From CAYQJS01 sp964417895 (GTDB lineage Bacteria > Chloroflexota > UBA6077 > SHYK01): 56,306 bases of DNA. Shown piece by piece: positions 8,217 to 17,768 of the stretch (position 1 is the stretch's first letter; every line of letters begins with the position of its first letter). The notes below the pieces were generated by a model that had not been told where the DNA came from, ran no database searches, and was given only the letters and a program-made list of their open reading frames with translations. The stretch lies in assembly GCA_964417895.1 (NCBI GenBank), contig CAYQJS010000036.1:1-56306 (forward strand), written 5' to 3'. The translations under genes were made by a program, and so were the position numbers.

Positions 8217-10397
8217 ATGAGCAGCGTGGGAATCCTGAACTTCGGCAAGGCGATCGGCGCCGCCGCGTTCCTGGCGGCCTTCGTGGCCGCGATCAGCGCC
8301 TGGCAGGTCATGGGTCAATCGGGTCAAACGGTGCCTGTCGACGCCGACGACCTGGGGGGTGTGGTCACCGGTCCGAACGGACCGGAGGCGGGGGTCTGGG
8401 TGATCGCGGAAACGACCGATCTGCCCACCCGGTTCATCAGGACCGTCGTTACCGATGACCAGGGGCGCTACGTGCTACCCGACCTCCCACAAGCAAACTA
8501 CACGGTGTGGGTGCGCGGCTACGGGTTGGTGGACTCATCCAAGGTCCAGGCTGCCCCAGGCAGCAACCTCAACCTCACCGCGATCGTGGCGCCCGACGCC
8601 CGCGCGGCGGCGCAATACTACCCCGCGGGGTACTGGTACTCCCTGGCAAACGTCCCAGCGTTGAGCGAGTTTCCAGGCACCGGTCCGAATGGGAACGGCA
8701 TCATGCTGGACAGTCAGGCGGAGTGGCTCTGGCGGATGAAGACGGGTGGAGGCAGTTGCGGGGGATCGTGCCACCATGTGGGCGTCCGCTCGATGCGCGA
8801 GATTCCGGAGTCCTTGAGCCACCTCGACTCGGTGGCCGCTTGGGATCGGCGTACCGGCTACGGACAGGCCGGCGTCACTATGAGAGGCACCCTGAACCAG
8901 ATGGGACGCCAGCGGGCGCTCCAGATGTTCGCAGACTGGTCGGACCGGATCGCGGCCGGCGAAGTCCCACCGGTGCCGCCCAGACCGCAGGGCCTTGAGC
9001 GCAACGTCGTCATCACCATGTGGGACTGGGCCGACCCCCAGGGGTACCTCCACGACGAGGTCTCGACCGACCGGCGCAATCCGACCGTCAATGCCTACGG
9101 CCGCATCTACGGGTCAATGGAGCTCAGCAAGGACTATGTCCCGGTGCTCGATCCGATGACGCACACCGCGAGTCGCATGGAGCTAGCGTTTCGCGACCCG
9201 AGCGTGCAGCCGGCCCAGGCGCCGACGATACCGGAGTCATCGCCCTACTGGGGCGACGAGGCCATCTGGAACAGTAGGGCCAACGTTCACAATCCGATGT
9301 TCGATGAGCTGGGCCGGGTCTGGCTCACCTCAACCATCCGGCCGGCGGCCAATCCGGAGTTCTGCCGCGAGGGATCGAGCCACCCGTCGGCACAGCAGTT
9401 CCCGGTGAACAATGCCGGCCGCCACCTCGCGGTGTACGATCCGAGCACCGGGCAGCTCACCCTCATCAACACGTGTTTCAGCACCCACCACCTCATGTTC
9501 GCCGAGGATGCCAACAACACGCTCTGGACCAGCGGCGGCGGCCAGGTCGTCGGCTGGCTCGACCGGAAGATGTTCGACGAGACCGGCGATGAGGAAGCCT
9601 CGCAGGGCTGGACGCCACTCATCCTCGACATCAACGGCAACGGCGTTCGAGACGCCTATGTGGAGCCGAACCAGCCGGTCGACCCCACCATGGACAAGCG
9701 GATCTCGGCCCCCTTCTATGGCGTCGCCCCGGCCACGGACGGTTCGATCTGGGGTTCGGTCAACGACTTCCCTGGCGCCCTCGTCCGGCTGAATCCGGGG
9801 CCGAACCCGTCCGAGACAGCTCTCGCCGAGTACTTCGAGGTGCCCTTCAACGATCCGAGAGTGGCGACCGTCGTATTCGCACCGCGCGGCATGGACGTCG
9901 ACCGCGACGGCGTGGTCTGGACACCGCTGGCAAGCGGTCACCTCGCGAGCTTCGACCGGCGCAAGTGCGAAGGACCCCTCAACGGGCCGGAGGCCACGGG
10001 CCAGCAGTGCCCCGAGGGGTGGACCTTCTACCAGGAGCCGATACCTCAGTTCAAGGGCGTAACGGATCCGGGTAGCGCCGACGCCAGCTATTACACCTGG
10101 GTTGACCAGTTCGACACCTTCGGGCTGGGCCCGAACACCCCGATCAACACCGGGCAGGGGTCTGAGGGACTGTTGGCACTGAAGGACGGCAAGTGGGTCG
10201 TGCTCCGCGTCCCCTATCCGCTGGGGTTCTTCACCAAGTGGATGGACGGCCGCATCGATGATCCGAACGCGGGCTGGAAAGGCCGAGGGCTCTTCGCCAC
10301 CGTGGCCAATCGGGCGCCCTGGCACATGGAAACCGGTGTGGGCACCACCAGCAAGGTCCTGCACTTCCAGCTGAGGCCCGACCCGCTCGCGAGGTGA
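8217..10397 (+). CDS. Membrane-anchored cytochrome c-like / beta-propeller protein, copy 2
   Basis: A 726-residue, probably extracytoplasmic protein. Residues about 10-32 form a signal or anchor helix. Residues about 46-120 resemble a carboxypeptidase-regulatory-like beta-sandwich. Residues about 165-300 contain a haem-type motif. Residues about 340-720 carry repeated W-G/NP blades resembling virginiamycin-B-lyase or SMP-30-like propellers. The haem motif is C181-GGS-C185-H186, that is CX3CH, where copy 1 has the canonical CXXCH. The start at 8217 aligns with copy 1 and has a purine-rich GGAGGGGG upstream; an in-frame ATG at 8175 would add 14 unmatched residues. It lies 94 bp upstream of the molybdenum hydroxylase gene. 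A role as electron acceptor or sensor is inference. Confidence 0.7.
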   Translation: MSSVGILNFGKAIGAAAFLAAFVAAISAWQVMGQSGQTVPVDADDLGGVVTGPNGPEAGVWVIAETTDLPTRFIRTVVTDDQGRYVLPDLPQANYTVWVRGYGLVDSSKVQAAPGSNLNLTAIVAPDARAAAQYYPAGYWYSLANVPALSEFPGTGPNGNGIMLDSQAEWLWRMKTGGGSCGGSCHHVGVRSMREIPESLSHLDSVAAWDRRTGYGQAGVTMRGTLNQMGRQRALQMFADWSDRIAAGEVPPVPPRPQGLERNVVITMWDWADPQGYLHDEVSTDRRNPTVNAYGRIYGSMELSKDYVPVLDPMTHTASRMELAFRDPSVQPAQAPTIPESSPYWGDEAIWNSRANVHNPMFDELGRVWLTSTIRPAANPEFCREGSSHPSAQQFPVNNAGRHLAVYDPSTGQLTLINTCFSTHHLMFAEDANNTLWTSGGGQVVGWLDRKMFDETGDEEASQGWTPLILDINGNGVRDAYVEPNQPVDPTMDKRISAPFYGVAPATDGSIWGSVNDFPGALVRLNPGPNPSETALAEYFEVPFNDPRVATVVFAPRGMDVDRDGVVWTPLASGHLASFDRRKCEGPLNGPEATGQQCPEGWTFYQEPIPQFKGVTDPGSADASYYTWVDQFDTFGLGPNTPINTGQGSEGLLALKDGKWVVLRVPYPLGFFTKWMDGRIDDPNAGWKGRGLFATVANRAPWHMETGVGTTSKVLHFQLRPDPLAR

Positions 10398-10436
10398 CCG
10401 GGCTTCTCCTGCCCGCCTTGCGAGTGCCGGGATAGA

Positions 10437-10462
10437 GCTTGCCCTGAGCCTGTCGAAGGGCC
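10437..10462. repeat. Family A repeat fragment
   Basis: A short copy (GCCCTGAGCCTGTCGAAGGG) sits between the propeller gene and the molybdenum hydroxylase gene. Confidence 0.6.
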
Positions 10463-10490
10463 AGATAGCAGCGGAGGAGGTGTCGGCGAG

Positions 10491-12767
10491 ATGGCAGCAT
10501 CGGTGATCGGGCAACGCGCACCACGCGTCGAGGGCACCGACAAAGTCAACGGCAGAGCCTGCTTCGCGGCGGACATTCTCGTGCCCGGCATGGTCTGGGG
10601 AAAAGCGCTGCGCAGTCCGCACGCCTATGCCCGCATCAAGCGGGTCGATGCCACGCGAGCCCGGAGCATGCCGGGCGTCCTGGCGGTTATCACGGCGAGG
10701 GACATCCGGAACGTCCTGTACGGGCGGCGCGTGTACGACCAGTGGATCCTCGCCGAGCATGAGGTTAAGTTCATCGGCGACAAGATCGCGGCCGTGGCCG
10801 CCGAGGACCCGAACGTCGCCGAGGCCGCGCTGGACCTCATCGAGGTCGAGTACGAGGTCCTGGAGCCCCTGGTCGACCCACTGCGGGCCATGGACGACAA
10901 CGCGCCGGTGTTGCATCCGGACCAGCGGAGCTATAAGGGGCTGCCGCGCATTCCCGAGGATCTCAAGAACGTGCAGTCCTACGGGACCTGGGGGAAGGGT
11001 GACCTTGATGCCGGCTTCGCGGAGGCCGACGAGATCTTCGAGGATACCTACACGTCCGCCATGACGCATCAGGCGCATCTCGAGCCCCAGGGTGGGGCTG
11101 TCTCGATCGACGAGGATGGCCGGATCCACCTCTGGGCCACCCAGAAGCACCCGTTCGCCCTGCGCGCGATGCTGGCCGAAGCACTGGATGTGCCCGAAGA
11201 CCGCATCGTTTACGAGTTCGTCCGCATCGGGGGCGACTACGGCAACAAGGGCGGCCTGATGGATACCCCTCTGTGCTATTACCTCGCCAAAGCTTGCGGC
11301 CGTCCCGTCCGCATGCACCACACGTACTTCGAGGAGTTCACCGCCGGCAGCCCGAGGCATCCGTCCTGCATCAAGCTCCGGACCGGCGTCAAGCGCGACG
11401 GGACCTTCACCGCGCACGACGCCTGGATGATCTTTGACGGTGGCGCGTATGCCGGCCACAAGCCGGTCCCGAATGTGGACGTCGGCGGGGCCCGCAAGGC
11501 GGGCGGTGTCTACCGCATCCCCAACTGCCGGATCCAGTCGCACGTCGTCTACACCAACCACGTGCCGGGCGGGTTCATGCGCGCGCCCGGCGACTCGCAG
11601 GTGATCTTCGCCATGGAGAGCCACGTTGACGAGATAGCCCATCGCCTCGGGATCGATCCGCTCGAGTTCCGGCTGAAGAACCTGATGCGCGAGGGGGACG
11701 CCGACCCCACCGGCCAGGTGTGGGAGGACCTTCGCTGGCGGGAGTCGGTGGATGCGGCCGTGGCGGCTTCCAACTGGGGCAAGCCCAAGGCGCCCAACGT
11801 CGGGCGCGGCGTGGCCATCACCCACCGACACATCGGCGAGGGCGAGGCCGAGTCGCTCATGCGCATCAGCCATGATGGGGAGATCACGCTCGTCACGGGC
11901 ACAGCTGACGCGGGCCAGGGCGCCCACATCATGCAGCAGCAGGTTGCTGCCGCCACCCTCACGGTGCCGCTGGACAAGATCAACGTCCTGGCCGTCAACT
12001 CGGACGAGATGCCCTACGACCCCGGCCTTGGCGCCGGGCGCACTACGCACCTGGTGGGCCGAGCCGTCCAGGCGGCCGCTGAGAAGGCGGTCGCCGAGCT
12101 GCGGGGCTGGGCTGCCGAGGCCCGTGGCTGGCCGGAGGGCGAGATTGCGCTGGAGGATGGCGCCTTTCACCTCCGGGGATCTGCCGAGCCGCCGGTGCCG
12201 CTGGAGGCCGCGGCAGCCGAAGCGGCGCGCGGCAGGACGGAGCCGCTGGAGTTCCTCGCCCGCTATGATGGCCGGAAGGTGACCGTGGAGCTGTGCATGG
12301 CGCAGGTGGCCGAGGTAGAGGTCGATCCCGAGACCGGCCAGCTCACAATCCTCCACATCAGCGCCGCCTGTGATAGCGGCACTCTGATCAATCCGATGGC
12401 CGCCGAGAGCCAGGTGGAGGGCGCCCTGGTCCAGGGCGTCGGCCTGGCGCTGATGGAGGAGATGGTCCTCGAGGATGGGCAAGTCACCAACCCCAGCTTC
12501 GGCGACTACAAGATTCCCACCACCGCCGATCTCCCCCCGATGGCCTTGACCTGGATCGAGGATGCGCCAGGCCCGCTTCCCTTCGGCGGGCGCGCCATCG
12601 CCGAACACGGCCACATCCCGACCTCCCCCGCCATCGCCAACGCCATTCGCGACGTCACCGGCATTCGGCTGAAGTCCATTCCGTTCCGACCCGAGACCAT
12701 CCACGAGGGGCTCCAGGCCAGAGACCAGAAGGCCGCCCCCTCTCCCTCTGGGAGAGGGTTGGGGTGA
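10491..12767 (+). CDS. Xanthine dehydrogenase/aldehyde oxidase-family molybdenum-binding subunit
   Basis: A 758-residue catalytic subunit of the molybdenum hydroxylase family. Residues about 10-115 are the a/b hammerhead domain, followed by two molybdopterin-binding domains. A GGDYGNKGG segment stands where the family has GGGFGGK-like sequence. Further matches are GGFMRAPGDSQ, VTGTADAGQGAH, CDSGTLINPMAAESQVEGA and AIAEHGHIPTSPAIANAI, whose Glu is in the position of the catalytic Glu. No copper-binding CODH signature is evident. The 2Fe-2S and FAD subunits that usually accompany it are absent on both sides. The partner here may instead be the upstream cytochrome-like protein, as in nicotinate hydroxylases that use cytochrome c. 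The last residues (APSPSGRGLG) are translated from a family B repeat. GGAGGAGGTG lies upstream of the ATG. Confidence 0.9.
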   Translation: MAASVIGQRAPRVEGTDKVNGRACFAADILVPGMVWGKALRSPHAYARIKRVDATRARSMPGVLAVITARDIRNVLYGRRVYDQWILAEHEVKFIGDKIAAVAAEDPNVAEAALDLIEVEYEVLEPLVDPLRAMDDNAPVLHPDQRSYKGLPRIPEDLKNVQSYGTWGKGDLDAGFAEADEIFEDTYTSAMTHQAHLEPQGGAVSIDEDGRIHLWATQKHPFALRAMLAEALDVPEDRIVYEFVRIGGDYGNKGGLMDTPLCYYLAKACGRPVRMHHTYFEEFTAGSPRHPSCIKLRTGVKRDGTFTAHDAWMIFDGGAYAGHKPVPNVDVGGARKAGGVYRIPNCRIQSHVVYTNHVPGGFMRAPGDSQVIFAMESHVDEIAHRLGIDPLEFRLKNLMREGDADPTGQVWEDLRWRESVDAAVAASNWGKPKAPNVGRGVAITHRHIGEGEAESLMRISHDGEITLVTGTADAGQGAHIMQQQVAAATLTVPLDKINVLAVNSDEMPYDPGLGAGRTTHLVGRAVQAAAEKAVAELRGWAAEARGWPEGEIALEDGAFHLRGSAEPPVPLEAAAAEAARGRTEPLEFLARYDGRKVTVELCMAQVAEVEVDPETGQLTILHISAACDSGTLINPMAAESQVEGALVQGVGLALMEEMVLEDGQVTNPSFGDYKIPTTADLPPMALTWIEDAPGPLPFGGRAIAEHGHIPTSPAIANAIRDVTGIRLKSIPFRPETIHEGLQARDQKAAPSPSGRGLG

Positions 12768-12772
12768 GGGCG
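12733..12772. repeat. Family B repeat forming the 3' end of the molybdenum hydroxylase gene
   Basis: CCCTCTCCCTCTGGGAGAGGGTTGGGGTGAGGG is a hairpin repeat whose TGA serves as the stop codon of the gene that ends at 12767. Confidence 0.75.
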
Positions 12773-12912
12773 TCTCCCACGCTCTAACTTCGGGGCGACC
12801 GCCCAACCGCCGAACGGTAGCGAAGTTTCACGAGACGATCTACACTCTGTGTGCTCTATTCGCCGCGCGACCGGTTGGCGCGGCGCGGAATGCGCGGAGG
12901 GAGGTAACGTCC

Positions 12913-13446
12913 ATGGCACAAACCCTATTGCGGCCCGAGGAGGAGACGACGACCAACAAGAGTCCCATCCAGGTGCGAAAGCTGGGGCACATCGTCCTGT
13001 GGGTATCGGACGTCCGGCGGAGCGCAGAGTTCTACACCGAGATCTTGAACTTCCGCATCTCGGATTGGACCGAGCGCGACATGGTCTTCCTGAACGCTTG
13101 CGGCGACCACCACAGCATCGCGCTGTTCTCGCGCCCCGGTGGCCAGATGCCGCCGGATGAGTTTCTGCAGCTCTCCCACTTCGCGATGGAAGTGGGCGAC
13201 ATCGACGAGCTGTTCGAGATCCGCGAGTTCCTCAAGCGCCAGGGCATTCCGATCCGCAGCGAGGGGCGAAAGGGCGCAGGTTGCAACATCGACGTTTCAT
13301 TCGATGATCCCGACGGCTATCACATCGAGCTGTATTGCAACATGGATCGGGTCGGGAAGGCGAACCGCGCCCGCCCGCCGGAGCAGTTCCGCCGAGCCTC
13401 CACGCTGGAGGAAGCGCGTGACAACCCGGTGGCCGCCAACTGGTGA
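12913..13446 (+). CDS. VOC-superfamily (extradiol dioxygenase/glyoxalase-like) protein
   Basis: A 177-residue single vicinal-oxygen-chelate module. Candidate metal ligands are His in KLGHIVLWV, His in DHHSIALF, His in LSHFAMEV and Glu in YHIELYCNMD. That set resembles catechol 2,3-dioxygenase-like proteins more than glyoxalase I, although length alone cannot separate them. About 20 N-terminal residues precede the fold. GGAGGT precedes the ATG at 12913. It follows the molybdenum hydroxylase on the same strand, and an amidohydrolase follows it, so ring cleavage of a hydroxylated aromatic is a reasonable but unproven role. Confidence 0.75.
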   Translation: MAQTLLRPEEETTTNKSPIQVRKLGHIVLWVSDVRRSAEFYTEILNFRISDWTERDMVFLNACGDHHSIALFSRPGGQMPPDEFLQLSHFAMEVGDIDELFEIREFLKRQGIPIRSEGRKGAGCNIDVSFDDPDGYHIELYCNMDRVGKANRARPPEQFRRASTLEEARDNPVAANW

Positions 13447-13493
13447 ACGCCATTTCGGCTACTAGAGGGGGTCATTTCGCATGAATGTGGACG

Positions 13494-13534
13494 TTACCCC
13501 CCGCCCTAACCCTCCCCCTCAAGGGGGGAGGGGA
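13494..13534. repeat. Family C repeat, short copy
   Basis: TACCCCCCGCCCTAACCCTC followed by a CCCCCTC/GGGGGGAGG hairpin, between the VOC gene and the amidohydrolase gene. Confidence 0.6.
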
Positions 13535-13566
13535 CCAGCGGCGACCCAAGAGCGCTGGAGGTGACG

Positions 13567-14774
13567 ATGAGCAGGGCCTACCGGATCATCTCGGCGGACA
13601 CGCATCTGCAACCCGCTCCCGAGGTCTGGGCGCGCCGGGTGCCAGCAAAATACCGGGACCGCGCTCCGCGCACGATCCGCCTCGAAAACGGCACCGACGC
13701 TGAGCTTATCGAGGGCCGCGCGCTCCACGTGTATCTTGGCGGCCTCTGCGGCAAGCCATACCCGGAGCGCTCACCCATCGGGGGCACGTTCGACGGAACC
13801 CCGGGAGGCGGGCCTCCGGAGCAGCGCTTGCGCGAGCAGGAGCTGGACGGCGTCGACGCGGAGATCATCTTCGCTGGCGCCTCCGGCATTTCGGACTGGC
13901 GCGGGATCAGAGATGACGCCGCCTACAGGGCGATCATTCATGCCTACAATGAGTACCTCGCGGAGCAGTACTGCGCGGCCGCGCCGGACCGCCTGATCGG
14001 CATGGGCATGCTGCCCGACACGGGGCTGGAGGATGCGCCGCCGAGCTGGAGTACTGCGCGCACGCTGGCCTCAAGGGCGTCTGCCTCAACCGCTTCCCGA
14101 CTGGCAAGCACATCCCGACGGCCGAGGACGACCGCTTCTGGGCCACCGCGCTCGACATGGATATGCCACTTACGGTGCACGTGGCCTTCGGCGGCGCCGA
14201 GGGGAGGGGGAGTCGGGTCGAGTGGGCGTACAAGCATGATCCCCACGAGGTCTCGTCCGGCGTCGACGCCTTCTCGAAGTACGCGAAGTTCGCGTTCCGG
14301 GGCGGTGTCACCGCGACCCAGCTGGTCTTCGGCGGCGTGTTCGACCGATTTCCTCGTCTGCGGTTCTACCTCGCGGAGAACCAGATCGGCTGGATCCCCA
14401 ACTACCTCGACCAGATGGACGACCAGTACGAGCGGCACAGCTATTGGGCGGAGCGGCTCCTCGACCTGAAGCGGCTCCAGCGGCCCCCCAGCGAGTACAT
14501 CCGGGAGCACTTCTGGTGGGGATTCATGCGCAACGCCTTCGGGGTGCGGGCTCGCCACGAGATCGGCGTGAGCCACGTTATGTGGGGGAGCGACTTTCCC
14601 CATGCCGAGACCGATTGGCCGAACTCCCAGCGGGTGATCGAGGAGACATTCGTTGGCGTGCCGGACGGCGAGAGATACGCGATGCTGGCCGGCAACGCCG
14701 TCGAATACTTCCACCTGAACGCGGAGCCCCCATCGATCCAGCAGGAGGCCCGGGTGGTGGCTACGGCAGTTTAG
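13567..14774 (+). pseudogene. Amidohydrolase-2 family enzyme interrupted by one frameshift
   Basis: The N-terminal half starts at the ATG at 13567 (GGAGG 5 nt upstream) with the metal motif SADTH (D11, H13). The C-terminal half continues in another frame to 14774, with HVMWGSDFPHAETDWP holding the C-terminal catalytic Asp. The break is near 14036-14041, where GATGCGCCGCCGAG appears to lack one base. In the corrected frame the protein reads AAELEYCAHAGLKG and joins smoothly. With repair it would be about 402 residues, typical for the family, and related to the enzyme at 992-2131. A single indel with conserved sequence on both sides suggests sequencing error or very recent inactivation. Confidence 0.8.
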
Positions 14775-14829
14775 TCTGCCGCTTCTCTAGCGCCTGGTAC
14801 GGGGCTACCAGTCCGACATTGCAATCCAT

Positions 14830-14958
14830 CCCTCTCCCACCGCAGTGGGAGAGGCTAGGTGAGGGCACTTCCTCCGTGGCATTTTGGACCAGCGGAGATG
14901 CTTGCCTGCGTAGTGGGTCGCCCTCACCCTCCCCTCTCCCATTGCGATGGGAGAGGGG
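14830..14958. repeat. Family B double hairpin between convergent genes
   Basis: Two palindromes (CTCTCCCACCGCAGTGGGAGAG and CTCTCCCATTGCGATGGGAGAG) flank a 70-bp spacer. The element lies between two convergent genes and ends 2 bp before the ppc stop codon, so it may act as a bidirectional terminator. Confidence 0.75.
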
Positions 14959-14960
14959 CT

Positions 14961-17729
14961 TTAGCCCGTGCTCTGCAGCCCCGCGGCGATGCCGTTGATG
15001 GTCTGATGCAGCGCGTAGCGCAGGCGATCTCGATCGCCAGGGTTCAGGCTGGTCTCTTGGGATCGGATGCGCCGAAGCAGATCGACCTGAATCGCGTGCA
15101 TGGGATCGACGTACGGGTTGCGCAGGGCGATGGAAGCACGGAGCACAGGAAGGTGGTCCAGGATGCGTCGCTGGCCGGTCACCGCGAGCAGTGCGGTCTT
15201 TGTCCGCCTGTACTCTGACGAAATGGCATTGAACACATGGCGGGCGAGCTTCTGATCGCCCACCAGGCTCGCGTAAAGCTTCGCGGTCGGCATGTCAGCA
15301 GTCCCGACGCTGATCTGGGCGACGTCGATGAGCGTTCGGAAGAACCCCCACTGCCGATACATCTCCTGGAGCGTCCCAAGCCGCGTCTCATCGGTTCCTG
15401 CGTAACCTGACAGCGCGGCTCCAAGTCCGTACCAGCCGGGGAGGTTGGTTCGGGATTGGTTCCAACGAATACCCACGGAATCGCACGCAACGATTCGATA
15501 GCCCTGGCTCCCTGGCGATGCGCGGGCCGCGAGCTTGTCGTCATCTGCGCGATCTCCTCAACAGGAGTCGCCTCCAGAAAGTAGTCGATGAAGCCGCGCG
15601 TGTCGTACACGAGGCCGCGGTACGCCTGATGCGACCGTTCTGACAGCTCCCCCATGCACTCGATCCACTCCGCCGCCGGCTCCGCATCGTCCAGAGCGGA
15701 AGCGATTAGGACGCCGCCAATCAACTGCTCGAGATGGCGGTGCGCGATCCCCGGGTTGGCATAGCGCGTGTGGACCACCTCACCCTGCTCAGTCAGCTTG
15801 AACCGGCCATCGAGCGCTCCGGAAGGCTCAGCTCTCATCGCTGCGAGGGTCGGCCCCCCTCCTCGACCAATCGCTCCGCCGCGCCCATGAAATAGGAGCA
15901 GCGCGACACAATGGCGGTCGCATGCGGCCGCAAGGGCGCGCTTGGCACGATGCAACTCCCAGCTGGCGGTGACGTAGCCCCCGTCCTTATTGCTGTCTGA
16001 ATACCCGACCATCACCTCCTGAGTGTCGCCCCACGCTCTCAATGTGCCGCGGTGGACTTCGACGCTGAGCAAGTCATCCATCACCTGCCCGCAGCTCTGA
16101 AGGCTGGTGATGGTTTCGAAGAGCGGCACAATCCGTAGGGCGCCAACGAGTTCGTCCCGCTCCGACCACTCCAACAGACCGCCTTCGGCGGCGAGGAGCA
16201 GTACTTCGAGCAGGTCGCTGACCTCATCGGTGCCACTCACGATGTATGTATGACAGGCGTCCGTCCCGTAGGCGGCCTGCAGCTCCCGAATCGTCCTGAA
16301 AACCGCGATGGTCTCTGTCGTCGCGTCCCCATAGCCTTCGCCGCTCGTCCCCGGACTCCGTTCGTGGCCTAGCGCCGCGGTCAGCACTCCGCGCTTGTCT
16401 GCCTCAGAAAGGGCTTCGTAGTCTTCGACGCCCCACCTGCGCGCGAGGATCTCAGCCGCCGCTGCCCCATGCACGCGCGAATGCTGGCGGATATCGAGAG
16501 CAGCGAAATGAAAGCCGAACGCGCCGACACGGCGCATCAGATCGGCGACCTCAGTTTTTGCCTGGCGCGCGCCGCGGTGGCCGCTGAGACTGCGCTCGAG
16601 AACTTGAAGATCGACAAGCATTTCCCGTGGATTGGCGTAGGCAACGGGCGAGGGAAACGAGACCTCAGCGCGCTCGGCGAGGATGGCGAGCCTCCTCTGC
16701 ATGAAGCTCAGTTTCTGCCGGTAGGGCTCCAGGGGGAAACGTCCCTGGATTGCAGCCGCCTCAGCGGGCATCGTCCGATGCCATCAGCTCGTCGGAGACG
16801 CTAACCCGTCTCGTCGACTGGCTCAGGGCCCCAAGCAGCGATTCGAGGTCGTGCGCGGAGCGGCGGAGGACGGCGGCTCGGTGGAGCGCGAGAGCGGTTC
16901 TGGTCACCTCGTGCGTGACAGACGGGTTGCCGTCTCGGTCGCCTCCGATCCAGGACCCCAGACGAAGGAATGGGCCCAACGGAGCGCCCAGGTCCGGGTA
17001 GTAGGCATCCAGCGCTTCTTCGAGCTCCCTGTACAGGATGGGCAGGACTTGGTAGACCGTGGATTCCAGGTAGTAGAGTCCGTGGGCTATCTCGTTAACT
17101 GGAGTCGGCGGAACCGTCCGCATCTCGTCGGTCTGCCAGAACCCGGTGATCTCACTGAGGAGCGCAGCCTCGATCGATCTCCGTTCTGACGGGGCCGGCG
17201 TGCTAGCGCGTAGTCTGGTCAGATGCTCGCGGACTCGAACGAGGTGGGTGATGATGGAGCGGCGCCGCGCTTCACTGGGGTGGGCCGTAAACACGGGCTG
17301 GATGTGCAGGCGCTCAAGCAGCGCACGGACGCGCTGGGTGGACACGCCCCGCCGCCGAAGCTCGGCGAGCGCTTGGGAAATGGAGTCCCGGCGGGGGGCC
17401 GGCTGCTCAGCGGTCTCCCGCTCTCGCAGCCGTCGGAGGCGCTGCATCTCCTCCGCTATGTTGATCAGGTGGAAGTAGGTGGAGAAGGCTCGCGCCAGGT
17501 CCACGGTCGTTTGCAGGTCGAGCCCATTGAGGCGATCCAGCCATTCAGCGCGGCGTGACCTGCCGGGTCGCCGCCGCAGCGCGATGGCGCCACGTCGCAC
17601 CTGCTCCACCAGGGCGAGAAGGGCGTCGCCGGCCTGTTCTCGCAGGACGGTGCCGAGCGCGGAGCTGACCATTCGGACGTCGTCGCGGAGCGGCGCGGGC
17701 ACGCTCCAACGCTCCTCTTGCCTAGCCAT
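14961..17729 (-). pseudogene. ppc: Phosphoenolpyruvate carboxylase, interrupted by two frameshifts
   Basis: It encodes PEP carboxylase, the cytosolic anaplerotic enzyme making oxaloacetate from PEP and bicarbonate. Diagnostic segments are FTAHPSEARR, SWIGGDRDGNPSV, GYSDSNKDGGY, LFHGRGGAIGRGGG, KLTEQGEVVHTRYANP and the C-terminal INGIAAGLQSTG. Frame 1 covers 16761-17729 and ends DELMASDDAR. Frame 2 takes over through RFPLEPYRQKLSF until near 15468. Frame 3 then carries WNQSRTNLPGWYG to the stop. The second break lies between VF and WNQSR, where the family has an uninterrupted VFSWTQSR-like motif, so one base is missing. Corrected length is about 922 residues, normal for the family. The 5' end is duplicated at 19452-19570. 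The gene is a central metabolic one, so assembly error deserves first consideration. Confidence 0.9.
17606..17723 (-). repeat. ppc 5' end, left copy of a 118-bp imperfect direct repeat
   Basis: This segment recurs at 19452-19570 in the same orientation with three visible substitutions and one inserted base. The two copies bracket the beta-lactamase-fold gene. Confidence 0.9.
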
Positions 17730-17768
17730 TGCAGGCCCAACCGATTCCCGTCCTCCGTGCGGAGAGGG

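Noticed and set aside
9330..12806. A 1158-codon open frame on the minus strand
   Set aside because: It lies antisense to the propeller and molybdenum hydroxylase genes. High GC content leaves the opposite frame open, and the translation has no domain-like pattern.
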